From: Fluviicola sp.
GTDB taxonomy: Bacteria > Bacteroidota > Bacteroidia > Flavobacteriales_D > Crocinitomicaceae
Reading direction: 5' to 3'
NCBI RefSeq assembly: GCF_029266855.1
Contig: NZ_JAQSWB010000004.1
Coordinates: forward strand, 124,001 to 188,000
Length of the DNA stretch: 64,000 nt
Shown here: positions 1 through 10,567 of the stretch, in pieces
Layout: every line of letters begins with the position of its first letter
Numbering within the stretch: position 1 is the first letter of the stretch
The notes under the pieces: generated by a model
Told to the model about the DNA's origin: nothing
The model's database searches: none
The model's input: the letters and a program-made list of their open reading frames with translations, nothing else
Position numbers and translations under genes: made by a program

Positions 1-325
1 GGAAATCCTGTTGTTTCATACGGGATTCTCCCAAACTTGTTCTGGCACTGATCTCTTTTTCTTTGTTCTGAGCATTATTTGCCTGACGTTCAAAGTTTTC
101 TGCAGCTGTACCAAAATCATTTGCACGGTATGCAGTTTGACCAATCTCCTGTGACAAATCTACATCATTTGGCGCTAATCTTTCGGCTCTTTTATAATAC
201 TTTAACGCTTCTTTGTAGTTTCCTTTTTTGTACAACCTCCTGGCTTCGTTGAGTGTATCTTTCCATTCCTGTCCGAAAGAGGTGAAAGTCAGAACACACG
301 AAATGATTATTAACGTAGTTTTCAT
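1..325 (-). CDS. TPR-repeat protein (BatC-like), C-terminus truncated by window edge
   Basis: Open minus frame from ATG at 323-325 (MKTTLIIISCVLTFTSFGQEWKDTLNEARRLYKKGNYKEALKYYKRAERLAP...); signal peptide then TPR; ATGA overlap with upstream BatB-like gene. Confidence 0.75.
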   Translation of the reverse strand, partial: MKTTLIIISCVLTFTSFGQEWKDTLNEARRLYKKGNYKEALKYYKRAERLAPNDVDLSQEIGQTAYRANDFGTAAENFERQANNAQNKEKEISARTSLGESRMKQQDF

Positions 326-1449
326 GACTTATTCGGATTAATAATGATCGGTAAAAAGAAGTAGCAAATCATACACAATAATGCCAATATTGCAGGGATA
401 TAAAAATAGTTTTTATCTACTTTAAATTCTATTTTCATCAGCTGCTTATTTTTCGTATTCTTATAATTCGTTGCGATATCATAGATATTGGGGAAAGGAC
501 TATCGGAAGTTACTAAAATACTTCCGGATTCAGAAGCCATTTTAGTCAATCCTTTTTTATCAATTTTTGACACAACTGCCTGACCGTTTTCCCGTTTGTA
601 ACCTTCCGATGGATCGTAAGGATTATTTGGAATGAGACCACCTTTGCCTGAACCCAGTCCCAGATAAGCCAGTTCGACCTGCTGCTTTTTCAGCTCTTCC
701 AATTGTTTTCTCCAAAGCGCTTCGTGATCCTCCCCATCTGTTATTACTAAGATTGCCTTTCCGGATTCGGTATCTTTAAATTGTTCCCGGGCGACTTCCA
801 AAGCCCTTCCGATGTTTGTCCCCTGGTCCGAGATCATGGAAGTTTCAATATCCGGAACAAACAATTTTGCCGCTCCGTAATCCATTGTAAGCGGGAGCTG
901 TGTGTATGCATCATTGGCAAAAACCACAACTGCAATTCGTTCGCCTTTTAACTGGTTCAATAACTCTCCGATAGCTTGTTTCGCAGCCGTCAACCGGCTT
1001 ACTTCACCACCGCCCATGTCTTTGGTGTTCATAGAATTTGAGATGTCCAGGCAAATCACCAAATCAAGCACACGCTTGGAACCGTTCACTTTCCTGGATC
1101 CGGCAACGGGTTGTGCCATAGCCAAAACAATGAAGAAATAAGTGCTTCTCAATAAAAAATAATGAAGAAAAGCCTTTGCAGGCTCAAATTTCACCCACAA
1201 CATCCGTGTATGACCGTACCCGGAATATTCCTTGTATATCTTCGCTTTCCAATTCCAATGAATCCAGGATAACAATGCTAAAACCGGAATTACAATCCAC
1301 AAACCAAGCATTTCAGTGTGAAGCAGCTTAATACCCAAACGATCCAAAGGAACGAAGGCATAGGCTATTAGTACAAGCGTCCACCAAATTCCCTCCGAAA
1401 GAAGTAAAAGCTTCACCAGGCGATTATATGTGTTCGTTTCTTCAATCAT
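322..1449 (-). CDS. VWA domain membrane protein, BatB-like
   Basis: ORF 375 aa; DLVICLDISNSMNTKDMGG MIDAS motif, N- and C-terminal TM segments; operon context. Confidence 0.85.
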   Translation of the reverse strand: MIEETNTYNRLVKLLLLSEGIWWTLVLIAYAFVPLDRLGIKLLHTEMLGLWIVIPVLALLSWIHWNWKAKIYKEYSGYGHTRMLWVKFEPAKAFLHYFLLRSTYFFIVLAMAQPVAGSRKVNGSKRVLDLVICLDISNSMNTKDMGGGEVSRLTAAKQAIGELLNQLKGERIAVVVFANDAYTQLPLTMDYGAAKLFVPDIETSMISDQGTNIGRALEVAREQFKDTESGKAILVITDGEDHEALWRKQLEELKKQQVELAYLGLGSGKGGLIPNNPYDPSEGYKRENGQAVVSKIDKKGLTKMASESGSILVTSDSPFPNIYDIATNYKNTKNKQLMKIEFKVDKNYFYIPAILALLCMICYFFLPIIINPNKS

Positions 1450-2467
1450 CCAGTTTGAATTTCAAACGTTGAACTCCCCAGGCTATTCCGGAGAACAACA
1501 TACTCCAAATAAAGAATGGAAACAAGGTCAGCGGGGGCTCTATACCTAAGTGCTGGTCTTCCATTTTACGTTTTTCCAATTTATCAATTTCGGCATAAAT
1601 TTTTTCAAGTGATTTTTCATCCTGGGCGCGAAAATATTTTCCGTTCGTTAGTTCGGCAATATCTTTCAAAATACCTTCGTCGATTTCTACCGGAAGATTC
1701 TGATAAATTACTCCGAAAGGGGTTGAGACAGGTGTTGGCGCCATTCCATTTGCCCCCACACCTATCGTATACACTTTACATTTTTTTTGCTTCGCTAATT
1801 CCGCTGCCTCCATAGGATCCGGGCCGGTATTGCTGCTTCCATCGGTCAAAAGAATAATTACTTTGGATGGTAAACTGTCGCTTCTCAGTCTTGTTACCGC
1901 AACTCCCAAACCGCTTCCGATTGCTGTGCCGGGCTCCAGATACCCAGGTTCGATTGCCGTAATCTGTTCTTTTAATAACTTGTAATCCAATGTTGCGGGA
2001 CAAGCAGTATAGGCCTCACCTTCGTAAACCACCAAACCTACACGGTCTCCTTTTCTCGAATCCACGAATTTTTTTGCGACCCGTTTTGCCACTTCCAGAC
2101 GGTTTGGCTCGAAATCCTGCGCCAACATGGACCCGGAAGCGTCGATAGATAAAATGATGTCGATCCCATTTTTATAATCAATTTTCGGCGGATCAATGGA
2201 TGTATTGTAAGGTTCGGCCAATGTCAAAACCAGGCAGGCCATTGACAGTGCATAACAGGTATTTATTCCCCACCTGATGTAACGTATCCAGCCAAGCGAA
2301 TAGGACAATTGTTCCGCTTCGGAACTGGCATATTTCAGTTGGCCAACACGGTTTTTTTGTAAATATTCCCAGAAAAACAACATGACAGGAATAGCAAACA
2401 AGAACCAAAGCATGTGTGGATTGTAGAAGTCATATTCCCAAAAGCATATATTGAAGTAGCGACTCAT
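1442..2467 (-). CDS. VWA domain membrane protein, BatA-like
   Basis: ORF 341 aa; DIILSIDASGSMLAQDF MIDAS motif; overlaps downstream VWA gene. Confidence 0.87.
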   Translation of the reverse strand: MSRYFNICFWEYDFYNPHMLWFLFAIPVMLFFWEYLQKNRVGQLKYASSEAEQLSYSLGWIRYIRWGINTCYALSMACLVLTLAEPYNTSIDPPKIDYKNGIDIILSIDASGSMLAQDFEPNRLEVAKRVAKKFVDSRKGDRVGLVVYEGEAYTACPATLDYKLLKEQITAIEPGYLEPGTAIGSGLGVAVTRLRSDSLPSKVIILLTDGSSNTGPDPMEAAELAKQKKCKVYTIGVGANGMAPTPVSTPFGVIYQNLPVEIDEGILKDIAELTNGKYFRAQDEKSLEKIYAEIDKLEKRKMEDQHLGIEPPLTLFPFFIWSMLFSGIAWGVQRLKFKLDD

Positions 2468-3378
2468 TCCGGAATTTCCAAGGGGCTTAATTCTGTTACT
2501 ATTTCTTCCAAACGAAACATACTGGATCGAATGTGCATGTCATCTAATTCCATTTTGGCAAACTTTACCATATCTGCCTCTCTCAATAGAGTTTCAATTC
2601 TTTTGATCATATTAAAATCAAGACCTTTTAATTTTAATAAAGAGATTGTTTCATGGGTTGTTCGTTCCATCAGGTTCAGTTCGTATCTTGAACTTAAATA
2701 CATTTTCAATATTGCAGAAAAACCGACGTAATGTGATTTTGTTTTACCATGGAGCCAATCTTCCTTCTTCCGAAGCTGCTGAATTGCAAGTAAGGTTCGT
2801 TCCCTTAAACTCAATTCTTCCGTTTTCTGAATTTTTCGGCGTTTATTCCAAAGAATGGCGATTACAACTGCAGCAACTAAAAGTACTAGAACCCACCAAT
2901 ATTTTTTAAGTAAGATCCAATAATCATTTTCCGGTTCAATCGGGATCTCATCAATTCCTTCTTTTACTTTTTTCTTTACAAAACCCACGTATAAATTGGG
3001 TGCGCGGAATGAAAAAGCGGAATCTTTCCAAGTCATCCACAAATCCGGCAGCCGGTATTTAGCAGAATCCCAAGCAATTAATGTATAAACCCCTTTCCAG
3101 TATTTGACCCCTTTTTGCGTATAGTTTGTGTCTCTAAACGATTCGATCTCCAGTTCGCCACCTGGCTTCCAGAGTGTTTCTCCCTTGTGAATAACTTCGC
3201 AAATAAAGATGTCTGAAATCGGGTTATAATCGAATCCGGCAGGTTTATTTTTAATCAAAATGGTTAATCGCGCTTTATCTCCGATACGGACTGAGTCTTC
3301 CGCCCAATACACATGTTTTGTTTGTGCAAATCCTGCTCCAAAACACCAACATGCTATTATGAACAAAAGTATTCTCAT
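2464..3378 (-). CDS. Bat-operon membrane protein, hypothetical
   Basis: ORF 304 aa with signal peptide and one central TM; overlaps neighbours on both sides. Confidence 0.75.
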   Translation of the reverse strand: MRILLFIIACWCFGAGFAQTKHVYWAEDSVRIGDKARLTILIKNKPAGFDYNPISDIFICEVIHKGETLWKPGGELEIESFRDTNYTQKGVKYWKGVYTLIAWDSAKYRLPDLWMTWKDSAFSFRAPNLYVGFVKKKVKEGIDEIPIEPENDYWILLKKYWWVLVLLVAAVVIAILWNKRRKIQKTEELSLRERTLLAIQQLRKKEDWLHGKTKSHYVGFSAILKMYLSSRYELNLMERTTHETISLLKLKGLDFNMIKRIETLLREADMVKFAKMELDDMHIRSSMFRLEEIVTELSPLEIPE

Positions 3379-4244
3379 TTTCGGCGTTTAAATAATTGAA
3401 GTAAAGGCAAATAAACATGATCTCCCACTTCAAAAAATGCGGCATCGATCCCTAACTGCAGGAAAAACGTTTCGTTCTTTTCTTTCCGGAGGATAAAATT
3501 CTTTTGATAATCTCTTCTTACCTGAGCAGAAGAACTGTCGATCCAATTGGTAGTTTTTGTTTCAGCATTTACCCAGCGTACAAATCCAACATCCGGCAAA
3601 TTTGCTTCTCCGGGATCACTTACACCAAGAGCAACCAAGTCGTGTTTCCTTGCTGTATTTGCAAATCCTTCCTTACTTAATTCCAGCTGAGAAAAATCAC
3701 TGATCACGAAACAAATGCTTCGCTGTTTGAAAATATTGCGCGCATATTTCAAGCCCATATCCAAACTTGTTCCTCCGGACTTCGGTTTGAGATTGATGAG
3801 TTTCCGCAGGATGAAATGAACGTGTCCGAAACCTTTTTGAGGTGGAACGTAATATTCAACTTCATCCGAAATAAAAATAGCACCGACTTTATCGTTTTTT
3901 TTAGCCGCAGAGAAGGCTAAAGTTGCAGCCAGTTCAACAGCTAATGAAATCTTCGAGTCCTTCCCCTGTCCGAAATACATAGAACCTGAAACATCGATAA
4001 TCAGAAGAACTGTCAATTCTCTTTCCTCTTCAAAGATTTTCACGAAGGGTTCCCTGAAACGGGCAGTAACATTCCAATCGATTGTTCTTACATCATCTCC
4101 TACCTGGTAAGATCTGACCTCACTGAAAGACATACCACGTCCTTTAAACGCAGACTGATACTGTCCGGCGAATACTTGTTCGGTCATACCGCGAGTTTGA
4201 AGCTCGATGGTACGAATGCGCTTCAGTAAGGCTTCTTTATCCAT
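3375..4244 (-). CDS. DUF58 domain protein
   Basis: ORF 289 aa; FKGRGMSFSEVRSYQVGDDVRTIDWNVTARF is the DUF58 signature; VWA-like DVSGSM. Confidence 0.92.
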   Translation of the reverse strand: MDKEALLKRIRTIELQTRGMTEQVFAGQYQSAFKGRGMSFSEVRSYQVGDDVRTIDWNVTARFREPFVKIFEEERELTVLLIIDVSGSMYFGQGKDSKISLAVELAATLAFSAAKKNDKVGAIFISDEVEYYVPPQKGFGHVHFILRKLINLKPKSGGTSLDMGLKYARNIFKQRSICFVISDFSQLELSKEGFANTARKHDLVALGVSDPGEANLPDVGFVRWVNAETKTTNWIDSSSAQVRRDYQKNFILRKEKNETFFLQLGIDAAFFEVGDHVYLPLLQLFKRRK

Positions 4245-4250
4245 GATCGC

Positions 4251-5267
4251 TTATGGAACTTCTACGCGCTGCAATAAACGTTCTATGATTTGTTCCGGTT
4301 TAACTCCGTCAGCTTCTGCTTCATAATTCAAACCTACCCGGTGGCGAAGTACGTCCATTGCGACAGTTCTAACATCGTCCGGGATTACAAAACCACGCTG
4401 TTCAAGAAAAGCATTTGCTTTTGCAGCCAAAGCCAAATTAATAGATGCTCTGGGAGATGCTCCGTAAAGAAGGTATTTTGAAATTTCGGAAACTCCGGCG
4501 TTTGCAGGATTACGTGTTGCGTCCACAATATCTACAATATAACGTTCCACCTTTTCGTCCAGATAAATGGAACGGGTTAAATGTTTTCCTTTTAAGAGGT
4601 CTTCCGGATGCATGACATGCGAGATTTTTTCCAATCCTTCAGGTCTTACATTGGAGCGCAATATTAACTGTTCTTCCTGCTTGGAAGGATAACCCATAAA
4701 TACTTTAAGCATGAAACGGTCTACCTGGGCTTCAGGCAAGGGATAAGTTCCTTCCTGTTCGATCGGGTTCTGAGTTGCCAGTACCAGGAATGGTTTCGGC
4801 AACTGGTATGTTGAATCTCCGATTGTTACCTGGCGTTCCTGCATTGCTTCCAACAAAGCTGCCTGAACTTTTGCCGGGGCGCGGTTGATCTCATCTGCCA
4901 AGACGAAATTGGCGAAAATCGGTCCTTTTTTAACGGCAAATTGTTCCGATTTCTGTTGATAGATCAAAGTTCCCGTAACGTCAGCGGGAAGCAAATCAGG
5001 GGTAAACTGGATCCGTGAAAACTCTCCGGAAACGGCACTTGAAAGTGTGCGGATTGCAAGAGTCTTTGCTAATCCAGGAACACCTTCCAATAATACATGT
5101 CCGTCCGCAAGTAATGCAATTAAAAGACTTCGAACCATGTTCTCTTGTCCCACAATTACTTTTCCGATCTCACGACGCAATAAATCGTATTTCAGTCCTT
5201 CTGTTTTGATTTCATTTGCAATCACTTGCAACTGCTCCGAAGGAGATAAATCAGGTATGTTCGTCAT
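4251..5267 (-). CDS. MoxR family AAA ATPase
   Basis: ORF 338 aa; GHVLLEGVPGLAKT Walker A, LADEINRAPAKVQAALLEAMQE, ATQNPIEQEGTYPLPEAQVDRF. Confidence 0.95.
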   Translation of the reverse strand: MTNIPDLSPSEQLQVIANEIKTEGLKYDLLRREIGKVIVGQENMVRSLLIALLADGHVLLEGVPGLAKTLAIRTLSSAVSGEFSRIQFTPDLLPADVTGTLIYQQKSEQFAVKKGPIFANFVLADEINRAPAKVQAALLEAMQERQVTIGDSTYQLPKPFLVLATQNPIEQEGTYPLPEAQVDRFMLKVFMGYPSKQEEQLILRSNVRPEGLEKISHVMHPEDLLKGKHLTRSIYLDEKVERYIVDIVDATRNPANAGVSEISKYLLYGASPRASINLALAAKANAFLEQRGFVIPDDVRTVAMDVLRHRVGLNYEAEADGVKPEQIIERLLQRVEVP

Positions 5268-5326
5268 AGTTTTAGCCTAAGGTCGCAAATATGTGAAAGA
5301 ATGTTCTTTGGGCTTTACAAATGCTG

Positions 5327-5893
5327 TTAATTTATGTTAAGCACACCCTGGTCAAGATACCCCAATTCCCGATGGCTTTTCACCAGTTTCTGAATTTCGG
5401 TATTTGCCAGGGACATTGCCAGGGAGTAAGCAGTTTGATTGTCCTTATTTGTTTTGGTCAGATCGGAACCTGCTTCAACCAGAATCTTTACCAGTTTCAG
5501 ATTTTGATTCAAAACAGCATACATCAATGCCGTATTTCCGTCCGGCCCCTGGGTATTCAAGGCTGCATGCTTATCCACTAACATTTTTGCGAGCTTTGTG
5601 TTGTTTTGGTAACAAGCAGCCTGCAAAGCACTTCCCTCTTCTGAAGGACGGTTTACATTTGCTCCCTGTTTAATCAAAAAAAGTGCACATTTTGTTTGTC
5701 CGCGATAACAAGCAATCATTAAAGGATCGAAGCCCATTTGATTTACTTTATTAATGGTATCTCTGTTCAGCTCAATCAGTTTTTTGAGCTGTTTAATGTC
5801 TCCTTTCCGGGCAGATTCAAAAACATCCTGGGCCTGTGCATTTGCTCCAACCACCAGGGAGGAGCCAAGAAAAACCAGCGATTTAATCCACAT
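5327..5893 (-). CDS. Ankyrin repeat protein, exported
   Basis: ORF 188 aa; repeated GxxALMxAxxxxxxxxxxxLLxxGA ankyrin pattern, N-terminal signal. Confidence 0.8.
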   Translation of the reverse strand: MWIKSLVFLGSSLVVGANAQAQDVFESARKGDIKQLKKLIELNRDTINKVNQMGFDPLMIACYRGQTKCALFLIKQGANVNRPSEEGSALQAACYQNNTKLAKMLVDKHAALNTQGPDGNTALMYAVLNQNLKLVKILVEAGSDLTKTNKDNQTAYSLAMSLANTEIQKLVKSHRELGYLDQGVLNIN

Positions 5894-7991
5894 ATATCCT
5901 AAAGAATAACGTTTCGTTATCCTGCTGAATCTGTACGATATAGATTCCAGCCGGAAGATTATCCAATACCGTTTTCTTAGAATTGATCCTGCGAATCAAC
6001 TTTCCGCTTGCATCTGTTATCTGTCCTTCGGAATATGGAGAATGAATAATCAGTTCTTTTCCGGTCCAGGAATACTTATTCATAGCTAACTCCTGCAATC
6101 CGTTAACCATTGTCGCAGTAAATGACCATGCGGTTGTATCTGAAATCCCCGCAAAAGCATTCCCCGCCAAATCTTCCACTGCATCACCATCAATTAAAAC
6201 ATGGTAGTGAGTACCTAAAGTCAAACCCGGTTGATTCAATTCTACTGAATTAGCAGTTGCACTAATATTACCTAAAACGCTACTAAACTCAACAACGCTA
6301 GCATTGTCTTCATTTACCAGGAAATAACTTCCCGAACCGAGTACTACAAACTCACTGAAAAAGATAATCGGTGTTGTATTTAAAGCCACATTTGTGCTGT
6401 TATCTGTCGGATTCAAACTTGCAATGGTCGGTGCGGTGAAATCCCCTACGGTAAAATTCCACAAAGTATTCGTTGTAATTCCTGCGAAGTCATTTCCACT
6501 TAGGTCTTCGATGAATCCCGGTTCAATGTAAACATAATAGGATGTGCTCTCATTTAAGGGATTTGTAGTGGAAAACTGAACTGTAGACCCACTTACGGTA
6601 AGCAAAGGAGAAAGGATATCAAAAGATTGAACAAAGGTTCCCGCAGAAGTATACACTTCGATCACACCCACGGAAGAAAACTGTACATCTTCTGTAAAAG
6701 AAATGCTGAAGTTTCCGGCAACGGGAACATTTACTGCTTCATCTGCAGGTGAAAACGGTGCAACGGCTAGGGGAGCAGTCAGATCATTTGTATTGAAATT
6801 CCAGGTCGTATTATTCGCAAATCCGGCATAATTATTATTTGACATATCCTTAATTGCCCCGGTTTGAACATGTATATAGTAGCTTGTGTTCAGGATCAAA
6901 TCCGTTGGATTGATGCTCACCACCGATCCTGAAAATGAAATTAACGGGCTGGTCAGCACATCATAAGCTTCAATTAAAGTTCCTGCCGCATTATAAAGTT
7001 GAATCTCACCTGAGCCTGCCTGAACAGCTTCATTGAAAGTAAGTGACAATGGAGTTGTAAGCGCAACCTCAACGGAATTATCTGCCGGGACAAACGGGGC
7101 CACGGTCAGGGCCGGTGGAGTTACATCATTCGTGTTGAAATTCCAGGTTGTATTGTCAGAAATTCCTGCAAAGAAATTATTGGCTGCATCTTTAAAAGCC
7201 GTTGCATCGATCTGAATATAATACGATGTATTAAGAAGCAAATTACTTGGCGGATTGTAAGAAAATGTTGATCCGAAAACAGTTGCATTGGGATTCCCAT
7301 TGGAAACTGTCTGGATAACATTGTTGCTTCCATCATAAAGAATAAGTGATCCTGTTCCCCATGAGATATTTTCCGAGAAGTTAATCGTCAGGTTTGTCGA
7401 AACATTTGCTCCGATTGTATTGTCTGCAGGAGTTGTTGTTGAAATCGCAGGAGGTGTGACATCCGGAACGACCCAATTTCGCACGATCCCGCTTGCACGA
7501 TTACTTGCTCCGTGGTACTGTAATTGAGTTGTTGCACCCGGGCCTTTTGACCAAAATAAATTTTGAGTAGTTGCTGCAAAATTGAATACGACATCATTTG
7601 CGTCACCTGTATTTAAAGCTCTACTCGCTACAATCGTTCTGTTTCCACCGGAAACATTATTGGAAATAATCGTCCAGTCTTGTTGCGCATCAACCGTAGG
7701 TTCATTTCCCTGCCCAATCATGCGATGATCACGCAGTTGAAGCGGTGCGGCCCCAGTACCCAGAGTCGACCAAATAATTGCATCATTTCCATTAGCCATG
7801 CCGGTTCCAAATCCAAACGCCAAAAAGCGATCCGACGGACCCTGAACGGTTACAGTGATATCTGTAGTGGTCATCACAGCTCCAAAATACATTCCGCTAC
7901 CGACAGTAAGTTCGGAGAATGCAATTTCTTTTGTCTGACCAAAAGACAGAAAAGGGCAAATCAAAAACAGTAAAAAGTAAATTCTCATCAT
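5883..7991 (-). CDS. Secreted protein with four tandem Ig-like (SbsA/Big_5-type) domains and T9SS type A C-terminal domain
   Basis: Repeated (S/T)PADN(S/T)...NxxxxxFxE...Y(Y/H)(V/I)xI...DxxxNxFAGIxxxTxWxF; C-terminal LPAGIYIVQIQQDNETLFFRIYVD. Confidence 0.85.
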   Translation of the reverse strand: MMRIYFLLFLICPFLSFGQTKEIAFSELTVGSGMYFGAVMTTTDITVTVQGPSDRFLAFGFGTGMANGNDAIIWSTLGTGAAPLQLRDHRMIGQGNEPTVDAQQDWTIISNNVSGGNRTIVASRALNTGDANDVVFNFAATTQNLFWSKGPGATTQLQYHGASNRASGIVRNWVVPDVTPPAISTTTPADNTIGANVSTNLTINFSENISWGTGSLILYDGSNNVIQTVSNGNPNATVFGSTFSYNPPSNLLLNTSYYIQIDATAFKDAANNFFAGISDNTTWNFNTNDVTPPALTVAPFVPADNSVEVALTTPLSLTFNEAVQAGSGEIQLYNAAGTLIEAYDVLTSPLISFSGSVVSINPTDLILNTSYYIHVQTGAIKDMSNNNYAGFANNTTWNFNTNDLTAPLAVAPFSPADEAVNVPVAGNFSISFTEDVQFSSVGVIEVYTSAGTFVQSFDILSPLLTVSGSTVQFSTTNPLNESTSYYVYIEPGFIEDLSGNDFAGITTNTLWNFTVGDFTAPTIASLNPTDNSTNVALNTTPIIFFSEFVVLGSGSYFLVNEDNASVVEFSSVLGNISATANSVELNQPGLTLGTHYHVLIDGDAVEDLAGNAFAGISDTTAWSFTATMVNGLQELAMNKYSWTGKELIIHSPYSEGQITDASGKLIRRINSKKTVLDNLPAGIYIVQIQQDNETLFFRIYVD

Positions 7992-8116
7992 AAGTAGTGT
8001 TTATAACACAAACTTATCCTATAAAGAGTTAGTAATCAATAATTTTTGGGATTATTATTTCTCTTTTGTATAAATCGACTATTTTTCCGTTTCAATTAAC
8101 GAAATCACTGGATAAG

Positions 8117-8479
8117 ATGTTAGAACGTAAATGCCTGGAATGTGAACAGAAATTGAGTGGACGGAAGGATCAAAAGTTTTGTTCCGATTATTGCAGAAAC
8201 ACCTATAATAACAGGTTGAATGAAGATGCCACTAAATATGTAAGGCGTATTAACAATATTTTACGCAAGAACCGGCGGATCCTGGCAGGTTTAAATCCTA
8301 CGGGAAAAAGAACGGTAGATGCCATCACTCTGGCTGAAGAAGGGTTCAATTTCCACTACTTTACCAATACCTACCAAACTCAGAAAGGGAATACTTATTT
8401 TTTCTGTTACGAACAAGGATACTCAAAGTTGGATGGCGATCAGTACGTTTTGGTATTGAAACAGGATTACGTGAAGTAA
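8117..8479 (+). CDS. Small zinc-ribbon hypothetical protein
   Basis: ORF; MLERKCLECEQKLSGRKDQKFCSDYCRNTYNNRLN (CxxC...CxxxC). Start chosen at the internal Met 8117. Confidence 0.65.
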   Translation: MLERKCLECEQKLSGRKDQKFCSDYCRNTYNNRLNEDATKYVRRINNILRKNRRILAGLNPTGKRTVDAITLAEEGFNFHYFTNTYQTQKGNTYFFCYEQGYSKLDGDQYVLVLKQDYVK

Positions 8480-8547
8480 TTATCAATTCCATAATTAGTC
8501 AATTATCAAGGAATCAAGTGCTTGATAATTACATCATTGATAATTCA

Positions 8548-8925
8548 TCAAAGGTTCCACTTCTCTTTGAAAATCTCCATTTTCGGATGATCCTTGATTC
8601 CTTCACTACCGATAAACAAAACATCCTTGCATTTTGTACGGTCGAAGAACAAAGACAAATGAGATAAAGCAACGTTCATTGTTCCGCTCAAATCGATTTT
8701 GTGAATCGGTGCCTGATGAACTTCAAACAAATCGCGCAATTCGGCAGTTCGTTTATCGAAGTTGTGATTATCATGGAAAATAACAACAGCATCGATTTTT
8801 TCGGTCAATTCATCATTCTCCTGAAATGGCAAAACATGGAAGCCCAATCCTTCTAACCAGGAGTTGACTGTTTCAGCAAACGGTGTCTTGTCTTCGGTGT
8901 AAATGGTCTGAATATGTGTCGTCAT
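8548..8925 (-). CDS. Hypothetical protein, 125 aa
   Basis: Open ORF between supported genes; TATTTTTG box (revcomp 8973-8980) upstream. Confidence 0.6.
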   Translation of the reverse strand: MTTHIQTIYTEDKTPFAETVNSWLEGLGFHVLPFQENDELTEKIDAVVIFHDNHNFDKRTAELRDLFEVHQAPIHKIDLSGTMNVALSHLSLFFDRTKCKDVLFIGSEGIKDHPKMEIFKEKWNL

Positions 8926-9166
8926 TCTTACCTTGTTTGTTATTTTTCGTTTACGTTTCTTAAAAGAGAGTGCAAAAATACTGTAAACTTTTAGTAAACC
9001 CTGTTTTAAATTGAATTAATTCCTCTTTTTGTTCGAATTAGCAATTCAATAATTACTAAAGCGTTTGATACTGAAATAATTACCTTTAAACCCCAGTCAA
9101 CTAGGAAATTACAACATTTTGAACTAAAATCCTAGAACTAAAATAACTAATTCGATTTAGCAGGCT

Positions 9167-10567
9167 TTATGGACGATAACCTAAAATCCGCATAAAGTCA
9201 TCAGCCGTTTGTTCTTCAGAGAACAGTTCCGATACGATTTTACCATGTTCGTCACGCTGAATAAGCACGTGTTTCGGTTCCGGAATCAGGCAGTGTTTCA
9301 GGCCTCCGTAGCCACCGATCGTTTCCTGATATGCGCCAGTATTAAAGAATCCAATATAGAGCGGTTTATTTTTGTCGAACTTCGGAAGATAGATGGCATT
9401 CGAGTGTTGTTCCGAATTATAATAGTCATCTGAGTCGCAGGTCAGACCACCAAGAAGTACGCGTTCATAATCGTCATTCCAGCGATTGATTGCCAGCATA
9501 ATGAAGCGTTGGTTGATTGCCCAGGTATCCGGAAGATTGGTCATGAAAGAACTGTCGATCATATTCCACTTTTCGCGGTCATTTTGCTGTTTTTGGTGCA
9601 GTACATTGAAAATTGCACCACCGCTTTCTCCAACGGTAAACGATCCGAATTCAGTATAGATATTCGGTTCCGGAATGTCGTTATCCGAACAAACACGTTT
9701 TACCTGCATCAGGATCTCACGTACCATGTATGCATAATCGAAATCAAAAGCCAGGGACTTTTTGATCGGGAAGCCACCGCCGATATTCAATGAATCCAGA
9801 GTAGGACACACTTTTTTCAAATCAGAGTAAATTCTCAAACATTTCGTCAGCTCATTCCAGTAATAGGAAGTATCGTTGATACCCGTATTGATGAAAAAGT
9901 GAAGCATTTTGATTTGTACCCGCGGATTATCCTGGATAAATGCTTTGTAAAACGGCACGATCTCCCGGTATCTGATTCCTAAACGGGAGGTATAAAACTC
10001 AAATTTCGGTTCTTCTTCAGATGCAATCCGGATCCCGATCTTTAATTCGTTTTCACCGGTTGCTGCAATCAAATCATGTATTTCAGCAGTATTATCAACT
10101 ACAGGAATAATATTCAGGCGTTTATCTTCGATCAGATCTGCTATGTTCTGGATGTACTTGGGAGGTTTGAATCCGTTACAGATCACATAGCTTCCTTCTT
10201 TTAGTTTTCCCGCATTCAGAACATTTTTAACAATATCAATATCGAATGCAGAAGAAGTTTCAATATGAACGTCGTTCTTTAAAACCTCATCCAAAACAAA
10301 AGAGAAATGAGAACTTTTCGTGCAATAAGAATAATAATAGTTACCGGAATACCCCAGGTTATTCATTGCCTCCCGAAACCAACCCTTGGCCCGCTGAATA
10401 TTATGAGAAATCTGAGGTAAATAATTGAATTTCAATGGCGTGCCATATTCTTCAATTAATCGCATCAAATCGATACCATGAAACATCAAACGGTCTTCTC
10501 TCAAGTGAAACTCATCTTGTGGGAAATCAAATGTCTGATCGATAAGGTCAATGTACTTTGTTCTCAT
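9167..10567 (-). CDS. speA: Arginine decarboxylase (PLP-dependent, fold III)
   Basis: ORF 466 aa; YYYSYCTKSSHFSFVLDEVLKNDVHIETSSAFDIDIV, HFFINTGINDTSYYWNEL, LNIGGGFPI. Confidence 0.85.
   Translation of the reverse strand: MRTKYIDLIDQTFDFPQDEFHLREDRLMFHGIDLMRLIEEYGTPLKFNYLPQISHNIQRAKGWFREAMNNLGYSGNYYYSYCTKSSHFSFVLDEVLKNDVHIETSSAFDIDIVKNVLNAGKLKEGSYVICNGFKPPKYIQNIADLIEDKRLNIIPVVDNTAEIHDLIAATGENELKIGIRIASEEEPKFEFYTSRLGIRYREIVPFYKAFIQDNPRVQIKMLHFFINTGINDTSYYWNELTKCLRIYSDLKKVCPTLDSLNIGGGFPIKKSLAFDFDYAYMVREILMQVKRVCSDNDIPEPNIYTEFGSFTVGESGGAIFNVLHQKQQNDREKWNMIDSSFMTNLPDTWAINQRFIMLAINRWNDDYERVLLGGLTCDSDDYYNSEQHSNAIYLPKFDKNKPLYIGFFNTGAYQETIGGYGGLKHCLIPEPKHVLIQRDEHGKIVSELFSEEQTADDFMRILGYRP

Noticed and set aside
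322-5267. MoxR-DUF58-VWA-VWA-TPR cluster as a new defence or chaperone system
   Set aside because: This is the known Bacteroidota Bat/MoxR operon arrangement.
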